Below the pieces are notes generated by a model. That model saw nothing but the letters and a program-made list of their open reading frames with translations, was not told the origin of the DNA and made no database searches. The position numbers and the translations under genes were made by a program. DNA of 64,000 bases from Litchfieldella anticariensis FP35 = DSM 16096 (GTDB taxonomy: Bacteria > Pseudomonadota > Gammaproteobacteria > Pseudomonadales > Halomonadaceae), in contig NZ_KE332388.1 of NCBI RefSeq assembly GCF_000409775.1, forward strand, positions 134,552-198,551. Direction: 5' to 3'. Each line of letters opens with the position of its first letter. Within the stretch, counting starts at the first letter, position 1. Positions 8,431 through 17,334 of this stretch are shown piece by piece.

Positions 8431-10656
8431 TCACACCCTACCGTCGTGTCCACGCAAGCTCTCGCGAATGTCCTCGAGCGGGCCACTGCGCCGTCGCCAG
8501 GCAAAGTAGCGCGCTAGCCAGCCCAGCACTCGCTCGGGTTTATGGGCATTCTTCCATACGCCGGCCGTGGCCTTTGCGGCTTCCGACAATGTCGGGTAAG
8601 GGTGAACGGTCCCCAGTAGCTTGTTCAGGCCGATGCCTTGGGTCATCGCCAAGGTGAACTCACCGAGCAACTCTCCGGCACCGTGACCGACGATACTTAC
8701 CCCTAGCAGGCGATCCTTGCCGGGCACTGTCAGTACCTTGACGAAGCCCTGCTTGCGGCCGTCGGCGATGGCACGATCAAGCTCGCTGAAGTCGTAGCGT
8801 GTGACCTCGTATTCGATGTTACGCTGCCTGGCCTCACGTTCACTGATCCCCACCCGCGCCACCTCGGGTTCAGTGAAGGTCACCGCCGGCAGGTTGCGGT
8901 AATCGACGGCAAAACGCTTGAAATCGCCAAACAAGGCATTGACCGTGGCGTGCCAGGCTTGATGGGCGCTGGCATGCGTCAGTTGGTAAGGGCCAGCGAC
9001 ATCGCCACACGCCCAGATATTGGGATGCAGACTGCGCAGGGTCTCGTCGACATCCAAGGTGCCGTCAGCCCGAGTCGCGATATCCAAGGACTCGAGGCCT
9101 AGCCCCTCGACCACCGCCTCGCGCCCCACCGCTACCAACAGTCGGTCAAAAACCAACCGTTCCGTTTTTACCCCCTGTTCATCGTCACGCTCGATCACCA
9201 ATACCTTGCCGCTGTCGCTGTCGCTGTCGCTGAGGCTGGGCCCCGGTTCGATACGCAGCGCTTGAGCGCCAAGACACAAGCTAACGCCCTCGTTCTCCAG
9301 ACGAAGTGCCAACTGGGCGGCGATATCACGATCCTCGCGTGGCAATAGCTGCGGAGCCATTTCCACCAGCGTTACGCGGCTACCCAGACGAGCGAAGCTC
9401 TGGCCCAACTCACAGCCTATGGGTCCGCCACCCAGCACCACCAAACGCTCAGGCAGCGATTCGAGCTGCCACAGGTTGTCCGAGGTCAGTACCTTGATGT
9501 CATCCATCCCCGGCAATTCAGGGAGTTTTGATCGCGCCCCGGTGGCGATGATCACATGACGTGTGGTCAGCACCCGCTGGCCGACCCGCACTTCCCAGGG
9601 CGTCAACAGCTTGGCCCCGCCCTGGATCACCTCCACGCCCAGATCGCGATAGCGCTCGGCGCTATCATGCGGCTCCACCTCGCGTATCGACTGGTGCACG
9701 TGTTCCATGACCGCGGTGAAATCGATGCGCGGCTCGCCCGCCTCAATACCGAAGCGCTTGGCATCACGAACTTCCTGAGCCACTCGCGCAGCCCGGATCA
9801 GTGCCTTGGACGGCACACAGCCAGTATTCAGGCAATCGCCACCCATCCGGTCACGCTCGACCAGAGCGACCCGCGCCTTGAGTGCAGCACCGATATAACT
9901 GGCCACCAGTCCCGCCGAACCTGCCCCGATCACCACGATGTCATAGTCGAATCCGGCGGGCTTGCCATACTCGCGTGCCATGCGCCGGCGTTTGGCATAA
10001 TCCACACCGCGCCGAGCCAGAAGCGGGAAGATACCGATCAGGGCAAAAGAGACGATCAACCCCGGCGAGAGGATGCCGCCCAGCGATTCGAGCTCACCCA
10101 GTTCACGCCCGGCGTTCACGTACACCGCGGTACCCGGCAACATCCCAACCTGGCTAACCCAGTAGAAGGTCCAGGTACGCATACGCGTCAACCCCAGAAC
10201 CAGATTGATGACGAAGAACGGAAATAGCGGAATCAAGCGCAAGGTGAACAGATAGAAGGCACCTTCGCGGGCGATACCACGGTTGACGCTCTCGAGCTGG
10301 CGAGAGAAGCGTCGCTCGACTGGGGTTCGCGCCAGGGTGCGAGCAATCAGAAACGCCAATGTCGCCCCGAGGCTACTGGCAAAGGAGATGATCAATAGCC
10401 CCCAACCCAGCCCGAATAGGGCGCCCCCCAACACTGTCAACAATGTTGCACCAGGCAGCGACAAGGCGGCCATGACCACATAGATGGCAAAGAAGCCGCC
10501 GGCCACGGTGAACGGAGCTTCGGCAAACAAGGCCTGGAAACGTGCCTGTTCGGCCTTGAGGTTGTCCAGCGTCAGGGCCTCATGAGCCCCGCTGGCGAAG
10601 AATACCGCGATTACCACGACGATGACGGCAATGATGATAAGTCGTTGGCGCTTCAA
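8431..10656 (-). CDS. Fusion of a VTT-domain membrane protein and a mercuric-reductase-like flavoprotein
   Basis: 741 residues from a TTG at 10656 with GAGGGAG eight bases upstream; a GTG at 10716 would add 20 residues. Residues 1-220 are a membrane domain of the TVP38/TMEM64 (VTT, DedA-related) family, with several helices and the motif FTLRLIPLFPFFVINLVLGL. Residues of about 235-720 are a pyridine-nucleotide disulfide oxidoreductase: FAD site VVIGAGSAGLVA, redox disulfide Cys275/Cys280 in GGDCLNTGCVPSKA, NAD(P) site LGGGPIGCELG, and the dimer-interface segment with HPYPTLSEA. The paired Cys expected at the C-terminus of true mercuric reductases are absent, so the electron acceptor is unknown. 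An in-frame Ser-Asp repeat (SDSDSDS) interrupts the NAD domain. Confidence 0.85.
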   Translation of the reverse strand: MKRQRLIIIAVIVVVIAVFFASGAHEALTLDNLKAEQARFQALFAEAPFTVAGGFFAIYVVMAALSLPGATLLTVLGGALFGLGWGLLIISFASSLGATLAFLIARTLARTPVERRFSRQLESVNRGIAREGAFYLFTLRLIPLFPFFVINLVLGLTRMRTWTFYWVSQVGMLPGTAVYVNAGRELGELESLGGILSPGLIVSFALIGIFPLLARRGVDYAKRRRMAREYGKPAGFDYDIVVIGAGSAGLVASYIGAALKARVALVERDRMGGDCLNTGCVPSKALIRAARVAQEVRDAKRFGIEAGEPRIDFTAVMEHVHQSIREVEPHDSAERYRDLGVEVIQGGAKLLTPWEVRVGQRVLTTRHVIIATGARSKLPELPGMDDIKVLTSDNLWQLESLPERLVVLGGGPIGCELGQSFARLGSRVTLVEMAPQLLPREDRDIAAQLALRLENEGVSLCLGAQALRIEPGPSLSDSDSDSGKVLVIERDDEQGVKTERLVFDRLLVAVGREAVVEGLGLESLDIATRADGTLDVDETLRSLHPNIWACGDVAGPYQLTHASAHQAWHATVNALFGDFKRFAVDYRNLPAVTFTEPEVARVGISEREARQRNIEYEVTRYDFSELDRAIADGRKQGFVKVLTVPGKDRLLGVSIVGHGAGELLGEFTLAMTQGIGLNKLLGTVHPYPTLSEAAKATAGVWKNAHKPERVLGWLARYFAWRRRSGPLEDIRESLRGHDGRV
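9211..9232. repeat. Hexanucleotide tandem repeat inside the fusion flavoprotein gene
   Basis: The unit GCTGTC occurs three times plus GCTG. On the minus strand it encodes alternating Ser and Asp. Unit changes would keep the reading frame, so it could alter only the loop length. Confidence 0.85.
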
Positions 10657-10826
10657 GACGAACACTCCCTCGATCGATCTGGGGCGGCACCCCGAAAACC
10701 CCGTGCCAGCTTGCACAGGCCCACTCCTTGAGTCACGATTCCATAGTGGTCCTTACACGACTCCGATGCGGCCCCCGCTCCGGCTCGCTATCCAAGCATT
10801 CAGTACCCCACGGCAAGGTAACTCTT

Positions 10827-11483
10827 ATGCAAGGTTTACGCTCCATTCCGATGATACCGCTGTTCACTGCCGTGATACTCACTACCGTCGGCATATTCAT
10901 CGCTGCCGGCAGTCACGCTGAAGAAGCAACGAGCACCACCCAGACCAAGGAAGCGATCTTCGCCGGTGGTTGCTTCTGGTGCATGGAAGAAGCTTACGAT
11001 CCGGTCAAAGGCGTGATCTCCACCACATCAGGCTTCAGCGGCGGTCACGTCGAAGACCCCAGCTACGATCAAGTCGTGCGCGGCGGCACCGGCCATGCTG
11101 AAGTGGTGCGTGTCGAGTATAACCCTGAGCAGGTCACCTATACCGAGCTGCTGCATGTGTTCTGGCGCAATATCGATCCCTTCGCCGAGAATCGCCAGTT
11201 CTGCGACGCCAGCGAGTCTTACCGTAGTGCCATCTTCTATCGCAATGAAGAAGAGCGAGAACAGGCCGAAGCAACCCGCGACGAGCTGGCTAAACGCTTC
11301 GGTCGCGACATCGCCACCGAGATCGAACCCTTCGAGGCGTTCTACCCCGCCGAGGAATATCACCAGAATTACTATCAGGAAAATCCGCTTCGCTACCGCT
11401 TCTACAAATCAGCCTGTGGTCGCAAGGAGCGATTGGAGGAAGTATGGGGCGACGAAGCCGGAGGCTTGGAAAAAACCGGATAG
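10827..11483 (+). CDS. msrA: Exported peptide methionine sulfoxide reductase MsrA
   Basis: 218 residues from the ATG at 10827 (CAAGG upstream). The first 31 residues look like a Sec signal (IPLFTAVILTTVGIFIAAGSHA), followed by the MsrA domain. The catalytic motif GGCFWC gives nucleophile Cys49, and the substrate-pocket blocks VRGGTGHAEVVRVEYNP and EEYHQNYY are intact. MsrA reduces methionine-S-sulfoxide. The leader suggests it acts in the periplasm, unlike the cytoplasmic enzyme of E. coli. A resolving Cys may be the one in YKSACGRKE. No MsrB domain is fused. It is divergent from the membrane flavoprotein; a shared redox-repair role is only a guess. Confidence 0.9.
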   Translation: MQGLRSIPMIPLFTAVILTTVGIFIAAGSHAEEATSTTQTKEAIFAGGCFWCMEEAYDPVKGVISTTSGFSGGHVEDPSYDQVVRGGTGHAEVVRVEYNPEQVTYTELLHVFWRNIDPFAENRQFCDASESYRSAIFYRNEEEREQAEATRDELAKRFGRDIATEIEPFEAFYPAEEYHQNYYQENPLRYRFYKSACGRKERLEEVWGDEAGGLEKTG

Positions 11484-11545
11484 CAGTACGCCTGAGTCAA
11501 GAGCTTACTCTGGTAAAGGCTTCGCTGATTGAAGACGCTCTAGAG

Positions 11546-12745
11546 CTATGTGGCGTTGTGCGCGGCTAGTACTTGCTCGTGCTGCCGCAACCAGACAGCG
11601 ATCGCGAAAGTAATCGCCAATATCAACCAACTGGCAATGGCAACTCCCTGCCAACCAGCCACTTGCCAGAACGGCTCCAGATAGATGCCCCCCAGGCTCG
11701 CCCCCAAGTAGTAGAACACGAGGTACAGGGCGGAGGCACTACCCCGCGAGACTCTGGCATGGCGCCCTACCCAACTCGACGCCATGGAGTGAGCGAAGAA
11801 AAAGCCGAAGGCGTTGACGGTCAACCCAATCAGTATCAGAGGCAAAGCGGGTGACAATGTCACCAGCGTACCGAGCATGAAAATCGTCACGCCCAACATC
11901 ATGCACAGCGGTTGTGGGAGATGCTGTGCGACCCTCCCCGATAACGCCGACCCCAGTGTGCCACCCAGATAGGTCAGGAAGATCATGCCCAGCCACTGAG
12001 TGCTCAGGCCATAGGGCATCTCGCTCAAGCGGAAGGTAATATAGCTGTACTGATTGATGAAGATCAGGAAGTTCAAACCACCAAGCAGGTACGCGCCAAA
12101 CAGCGTGGGATTGCGCAAGTGCCCCACAATGGCGGAAAAGGCCGTTCCCAGCCGGAACGGTGCCGACTGAAAATTTCGTGATGCCGGCAGTAGCTTCCAG
12201 AATACCGCCACACATACCAGACTGACCGCCCCGACGACGAGGAAACTCATGTGCCAGCCGCCAAATTCAGCGGCCACACCGCCCATGATCCGCCCACCGA
12301 TACCACCCAAGGTATTGGCACTGATATAGAGCGCTACCGCCAGCATCAAAGCACGCTTATCGAACTCGTCACCCATCCAGGCAATGGCTACTGCTGGCAG
12401 CCCGCCAAGCACGAACCCCTGAACGACGCGCAGTGCCAGCAAACCCTCGAAATTCTGCACCAGCGCCAATCCCAAGGTACATAACGTGGTCAGCAGCAGC
12501 GTCACACGCATGATCAAGCGTCGGCCCACCGCATCGGAAAGCGTGCCGAATACCAGCAGCGATGCTGCCAGGGCCAGAGTCGCCAGCGACATGATCATTC
12601 CCACTGCCAGAGTCGAAACACCGAAGGTATGGCGCAATGCGGGCAGCAGTGGCTGTGGCGCATAGAGATTGATGAACACAGTGAAGGAGCCCAGGCACAA
12701 GGCTAGGGTCGCCCGCCACCAGTCGCGATTATAGGCTTCAATCAT
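11546..12745 (-). CDS. MFS transporter, YnfM-like
   Basis: 399 residues with 12 predicted helices. The loop 2-3 motif is GTLSDAVGRR, and the helix 4-5 region contains ALRVVQGFVLGGLPAVAIAW, as in the YnfM branch of drug/sugar exporters. The N-terminus EAYNRDWWRATLALCLGSFTVFINLYAPQPLLP is characteristic. The substrate is unknown; YnfM relatives are assigned as efflux proteins. It is divergent from a LysR regulator, reproducing the ynfM/ynfL pair of E. coli, so that regulator probably controls it. Confidence 0.85.
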   Translation of the reverse strand: MIEAYNRDWWRATLALCLGSFTVFINLYAPQPLLPALRHTFGVSTLAVGMIMSLATLALAASLLVFGTLSDAVGRRLIMRVTLLLTTLCTLGLALVQNFEGLLALRVVQGFVLGGLPAVAIAWMGDEFDKRALMLAVALYISANTLGGIGGRIMGGVAAEFGGWHMSFLVVGAVSLVCVAVFWKLLPASRNFQSAPFRLGTAFSAIVGHLRNPTLFGAYLLGGLNFLIFINQYSYITFRLSEMPYGLSTQWLGMIFLTYLGGTLGSALSGRVAQHLPQPLCMMLGVTIFMLGTLVTLSPALPLILIGLTVNAFGFFFAHSMASSWVGRHARVSRGSASALYLVFYYLGASLGGIYLEPFWQVAGWQGVAIASWLILAITFAIAVWLRQHEQVLAAHNAT

Positions 12746-12859
12746 AAGAGGCTTCGATCATGGAAGGGTCGATCAACAGCTTTCCTTGACAGGACATGAT
12801 CGTTCGCGCACGTTGATAAGCCAAATAGAACATCAAGATACTAACGATCTCTTTTCATT

Positions 12860-13747
12860 ATGACGTTACCTTTCGACCTGCGTGCTCTGCGGGTCTTTCT
12901 GACGGTTGCCGAGCAAGGTGGATTCAGTGCGGCGGCTCGGGAGCTTCATGTCGCTCAATCGGCGGTCAGCCAGACCATCGCCAACCTGGAGAAACGGTTG
13001 GAACTAACATTGTTCCACCGCCATGAGAGACGTATCAGCCTGACGCCGGAGGGTGAGACACTGCGTCAGCATGCCCGCGAGCTACTGGAGCGCGCTCATG
13101 CAGCTCATTTGGCCATGCTCGAGCTGCATGGTCTGGTCAAGGGCGAGGTACGAATCGGCATTCCCTCAATGCTGGGTTCGTACTACTTCCCACCTCTACT
13201 GATGGGGTTCAAGGCACGCCACCCAGGCATTCGGCTGACGGTGGTAGAAGCCGGTACACGACGGCTCCAGCGCATGATTCACGAAGGTGAGCTGGATCTG
13301 GGAGTGGTAATCGCCGATACCAGCAGCCAAGGCTTGGAAAGGAGACATTTCCTGAGTGAAGAGATGGTCGTCTGCGTGCCAGTGGATCACCCATTCGCAC
13401 AGTGTGAAGCAGTTTCCGCCGAACGTTTCTTCCGAGAGCCACTGGTGCTGTTCCAGGATGGCTACTTTCATCGCGAATTCGTCGATGCTCTGGCTCAGAA
13501 AACAGGACATACCGCCGACATCGCCTTTCAATCGAACCTGATCCCGCTGACCAAGGCGATCGTGCGGCAAGGCTTCGGTATCACCACCTTTCTACGTCGG
13601 GTAGTCGATGAGCCGGCATTGGCTGCCGTCTCCTTCGCCCCGGCCGCCTGGCTCGACCTATCGCTGGCTTGGGCACGTGGGAGTTACCTGTCACGTGCCG
13701 AGCAGGCCTTTGTCGATTTCGTCCTGGAAAATAGTGAAGCGCTTTAG
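12860..13747 (+). CDS. LysR-family regulator, YnfL-like
   Basis: 295 residues. The N-terminal winged helix-turn-helix is clear: LRALRVFLTVAEQGGFSAAARELHVAQSAVSQTI is the canonical LysR recognition region. A linker and a two-lobed effector-binding domain follow (VRIGIPSMLGSYYFPPLL..., LDLGVVIAD, GFGITTFLRR). It lies head-to-head with the MFS transporter gene across 114 bases, the usual arrangement for a LysR protein activating its divergent neighbour. No operator was picked out with confidence. The effector is unknown. Confidence 0.88.
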   Translation: MTLPFDLRALRVFLTVAEQGGFSAAARELHVAQSAVSQTIANLEKRLELTLFHRHERRISLTPEGETLRQHARELLERAHAAHLAMLELHGLVKGEVRIGIPSMLGSYYFPPLLMGFKARHPGIRLTVVEAGTRRLQRMIHEGELDLGVVIADTSSQGLERRHFLSEEMVVCVPVDHPFAQCEAVSAERFFREPLVLFQDGYFHREFVDALAQKTGHTADIAFQSNLIPLTKAIVRQGFGITTFLRRVVDEPALAAVSFAPAAWLDLSLAWARGSYLSRAEQAFVDFVLENSEAL

Positions 13748-13752
13748 CGCTA

Positions 13753-14352
13753 TTATCCTTCCCAACTGCGCGCGGCACGCTGCGCCAACTGGGTCTGTTC
13801 CATTGGGCGACGTGACTGCCAGTAGTAGCGCCGCCAGTAGACGTTATCCAGTTTGGAGAGTTTCACGCCTCGAGAGGTGGAGGCATGAAGGAAGTAACCA
13901 TCGCCGACATAGACGCCGACATGCCGGTAGGGGCCCGGGGGACGGAAAAATACAAGGTCACCAACTTTCAATTCTTCACGCTCGATTCGGCGACCTTGCA
14001 ACGCTTGTCCTGAAGTGGATCGTGGCAGGTCGATACGGAAGCGTTCGCTGAAGATATTTTGCATCAAGGCCGAACAATCGATGCCGGAAAATCCCTCGCC
14101 TCCCAGACGATAGGGCGTGCCGACCCAACGCTCGTGCTCGGCGAGCAGTACCCGACGAATCACGGCTGGTGGTGGCGTATGGAAGCTATTCATCTCGTGG
14201 ATAGGGTTATCCACGGGAGACATCGGCAGAACCCCGGTTCGGGATTTATTGAAGCTGAAGGACTGGGCAGAGCTCTGATTGTCCTTCTGCGAAGTTCCCG
14301 CACAACCGGCCAACAGGGCCAGCATCAAGCACAATCCCACGACACGAAGCAT
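13753..14352 (-). CDS. NlpC/P60 family lipoprotein, cell-wall endopeptidase
   Basis: 199 residues. The lipobox is LAGC (Cys17), so the protein is lipid-anchored. Residues of about 62-185 are an NlpC/P60 (peptidase C40) domain with catalytic Cys93 (GFSGIDCSAL), His144 (YRHVGVYVG) and a third polar residue, His156, in FLHAS. Such proteins (Spr/MepS, NlpC) cut stem-peptide cross-links in peptidoglycan from the periplasmic side. It is convergent with the LysR gene and separated by only five bases. No partner gene is evident. Confidence 0.88.
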   Translation of the reverse strand: MLRVVGLCLMLALLAGCAGTSQKDNQSSAQSFSFNKSRTGVLPMSPVDNPIHEMNSFHTPPPAVIRRVLLAEHERWVGTPYRLGGEGFSGIDCSALMQNIFSERFRIDLPRSTSGQALQGRRIEREELKVGDLVFFRPPGPYRHVGVYVGDGYFLHASTSRGVKLSKLDNVYWRRYYWQSRRPMEQTQLAQRAARSWEG

Positions 14353-14656
14353 TCTTGCGACCTCGTTCCAAATCCTTGAACCACTCCCGCCCCTGGTAGC
14401 GAGTAAAGCTACTCGTTATCAAGGGAGGAGGCGTCGCTGTGGGAGTGAAGCCTGAGGTCTCACCGCGACCTTGCAAGCACCACTGCCATAGCGGCCTGTC
14501 AGCAATTCCGCAAGCTCCTGACAGGACGAGCCATTTCAATAAACGGCCAGACTATAATCGATTTTCGGTCTGCTTGGCGAGCCCCTTGAAAATGGGCTGA
14601 AACCCGCACCATGTAGTGCAGGTATTTACGTTTCCTCGAAGAAGCACCCCTTTTCT
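14353..14656. other. 304-base non-coding gap
   Basis: No gene was found here. One inverted repeat, CCTGTCAG at 14495-14502 with CTGACAGG at 14518-14525, could form a hairpin. The segment should hold the promoter of the NlpC/P60 gene. Confidence 0.5.
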
Positions 14657-17110
14657 TCAATGGAGGGTGCGCACATCTCCCGGCAATGTATCAATATGCA
14701 ACGGCGCCCAATGACGTGGCCGCGCACCGGGAAAATCGAGGCTTGCCCAAGCGCCGGCCAAAGGGGGAGCCCCCGTCAGCCAGGCGACCAGTGCCTCGCG
14801 GAAACTCGTCAGAAAGGCCTCTCGCTCTTCGGTTTCTCCCATGAAAAAAGCGAAACCGGCATACAAGCCCCGGGCATACTCCGACCACCCCGAGTAATGC
14901 GTTTCGGCCAAGGCCAGCGCTGCATCCAGGGTCGTGGCAAAGCGCGCTTCATTGAGCCAACCGAGCTGCCGCCCGGCAATCGCCAGGTCCACCGCTTGTG
15001 CCACATCCCAAGCGGTCATATCCATCTCGTTGCAACCGGCATCGTTGTCACGGACCCGCTTGAGGCGCAGCAGATGGTTGCGTTCATCCTCGTCGCAATC
15101 ATCGGATTCGAGAGTCGCGATCTCCGATTCCAAACGTGCCACGTTGAGGGTGTAGGGGGCATAGTTGATCTGATAGTCCTGACGATCGCCAGCATCGAGT
15201 AGAAATGCCAGAAATTCGCGTAGTCCTTCCGCGTCATGCAGGCCGTAGTGCCCATCGATCCACTCGCGAATATCCTCGCTTTCACGCTCGCTCTCGCGCA
15301 GCGGCTCGCTCCAGGCGCCGGCATTCAGGGGGCCGACGAGTGACAACGCCGTAAAACGTGTCAGCGTCGGTCGTGGCCCCGGCTCCTGCCAAGCCCCCGA
15401 GTGCCAGTCCAGCCAGTGGAATGGACTGCCAGGATCCTCGCGATGCCAACGGATCTCATGAACCAGCGAGGCCTGGCCATCCTCAGGTAGTGCTTGCTCC
15501 CAGGCAGCCCACGCATCCAGCAGGCGACGAGGGCCGGAATAAAAACGACACAGCACACCGCGTAGGGATTCAGCCAAGTCCATTATGCCTTGGGCATCGA
15601 AATCACCACTATCCAAGGCCATCTGCAGATAGAAAGCATATTTCTCGGCCATATGAATGGTCGCGGCATGTCGACTACATGCCTTGAGTCCATCACGCTG
15701 GAGCACCGCTCGTTCACTGGGTTTACCAAAGGGAGTGGCTAGCAGAGGAAGTGCATTGTGGCCGGCATCCGCCGCCAACTGGTTGAGATGATGCGCCTGA
15801 GCCGGTAACCAGTAACGCGATAATCCTGCAAGCCCGTCATCGGGATACAACCCCAGCGTTTCACGCAGATAGCCTTGTACGTCTCGACGCCGTGCCGCTG
15901 TGCTGTCCATTGGTGGACCTTGACGCTGCAACAGATCCGGTTCGCGTATCGATGCCAGCGACAACAACCAGTGCCGTGCGTCGAGGCGCCAAGCGCGAAT
16001 CAATGCCTGACCGGCCTGCCGGGTCCCCTCATCGAGTATATCGTGCAAGGGTTTCTTCCAAGGGCTCACCGGCGACTGCAGCAAGAGTTCCCAGTCACGC
16101 TCGATGTGTGCCATGCCATCGCGGCCTTCGAACAGGCTGCGCCCACGCTGGTAAGCGTGCACCATCGCGACCCAATCGCTATAGCGACGTGTCAGAAGAT
16201 CGGCGGCATGGGCAGCGAAACCGACCGCCTCGTCATCGGACAACCACCCCAAACCCCACCCGACATAGGCCAAATCGACCAATCGCAGCCAATCCCAGGC
16301 ACCCCACTCCAGAGGTTCACCTCGTTTCAGGAACGCTAGCATCACTTGGCCATAAGGCTCGGCACTTTCCAAGCTAGTCAACCACTCACGACGTGCTTCG
16401 GCATCCTGATCGAGTAAACGAGCCGCTTCAAGGTCCCAGCCATAACGATCGCCTTGCGCGGCCAACCACAGCATCACGCGAACCAACTCCTCGCGGTCAT
16501 GCACCTGCCACACATCAGCCAACCAGCCCCCCATTGTCGACCAGTCTTGGTTTTCGTCGGGGGGCAGCGTCAACACCGGAGCGAATGCCGCACGCAAACG
16601 CCATAGATCCCCACCTTCAGGCCATAGCGCACCAGGTGCACGTTGATGTGACAGATATTCGGTCAGTACCTCCCAAGTGATCCCCTCTCCTTCGTGCTCC
16701 AGGACCGCCAACGCCTCGCATGCCTCGAAGAAGCCATCGTCCCCACGTACCCAACCCTCCTGACCGCGAGCCTGCAACAATGCCTGCAGCCATTCATCGA
16801 GTTGACCGTAACGTTTGGTGATATCCCCAGCCAAACGTTGTACCCAGGCACGCGCCTGCGTCCATGGCATCCAGCCAGCGGACGAGGCCAGCGCGAGCAG
16901 TTCCAAACTCGCGAGTTGCCGTAGCGGTTCGATGGGACCGGGCGGGAAGGCTTCGATCAAACGCCACCCCAACTCACCTCGCTCGATGACCCCCAGTTCT
17001 ATCAGACGCGCCACTGCCAACTGCTCATCCACGGCAGTCGGATCAGGTTCGAAGGCCCAGTCACATAGCACCAGTTGTTGAGCCCACCAGGCATTCAAGG
17101 GATCGACCAA
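14657..17110 (-). CDS. Large DUF1266-containing protein
   Basis: 817 residues, soluble by appearance, Trp- and Leu-rich. Two segments match the DUF1266 pattern (a WD-x-R/Q-A-V-D-L-A block, a GWL turn and a YSxWxEYxRG tail). One is mid-protein, WDWLRLVDLAYVGWGLGWLS followed by YSDWVAMVHAYQRGRSL; the other is near the C-terminus, WDVAQAVDLAIAGRQLGWLN followed by YSGWSEYARGLYAGFAFFMG. The domain has no established function. In E. coli it occurs in YbeR/YbeU-like proteins, usually half this size or less, so this is a long two-copy version. It stands alone, with no obvious operon partner. Confidence 0.75.
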   Translation of the reverse strand: MVDPLNAWWAQQLVLCDWAFEPDPTAVDEQLAVARLIELGVIERGELGWRLIEAFPPGPIEPLRQLASLELLALASSAGWMPWTQARAWVQRLAGDITKRYGQLDEWLQALLQARGQEGWVRGDDGFFEACEALAVLEHEGEGITWEVLTEYLSHQRAPGALWPEGGDLWRLRAAFAPVLTLPPDENQDWSTMGGWLADVWQVHDREELVRVMLWLAAQGDRYGWDLEAARLLDQDAEARREWLTSLESAEPYGQVMLAFLKRGEPLEWGAWDWLRLVDLAYVGWGLGWLSDDEAVGFAAHAADLLTRRYSDWVAMVHAYQRGRSLFEGRDGMAHIERDWELLLQSPVSPWKKPLHDILDEGTRQAGQALIRAWRLDARHWLLSLASIREPDLLQRQGPPMDSTAARRRDVQGYLRETLGLYPDDGLAGLSRYWLPAQAHHLNQLAADAGHNALPLLATPFGKPSERAVLQRDGLKACSRHAATIHMAEKYAFYLQMALDSGDFDAQGIMDLAESLRGVLCRFYSGPRRLLDAWAAWEQALPEDGQASLVHEIRWHREDPGSPFHWLDWHSGAWQEPGPRPTLTRFTALSLVGPLNAGAWSEPLRESERESEDIREWIDGHYGLHDAEGLREFLAFLLDAGDRQDYQINYAPYTLNVARLESEIATLESDDCDEDERNHLLRLKRVRDNDAGCNEMDMTAWDVAQAVDLAIAGRQLGWLNEARFATTLDAALALAETHYSGWSEYARGLYAGFAFFMGETEEREAFLTSFREALVAWLTGAPPLAGAWASLDFPGARPRHWAPLHIDTLPGDVRTLH

Positions 17111-17334
17111 GGCTCACCTCATCACTCGAGAAGAAATCGGCGCACTAGTGTAGCGGAAAGCGACGGCTACGCCGATGCTCGTTACGTCATCAACTCAGAT
17201 TCGCTGACCAGACCGGGACATGGCAAGCACTGTGAAATAGCGCTTGGCGAGTCGTTTTAAATAATGCACACTGCGTTAAACATGATAACCACACCCTGTT
17301 TTGGGCTTTTGAGCCCCTGACATCAGGAGACACC

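Noticed and set aside
8431-10656. Mercuric reductase (merA) call for the flavoprotein
   Set aside because: The C-terminal cysteine pair and N-terminal mercury-binding domain of MerA are missing, and no mer genes are adjacent.
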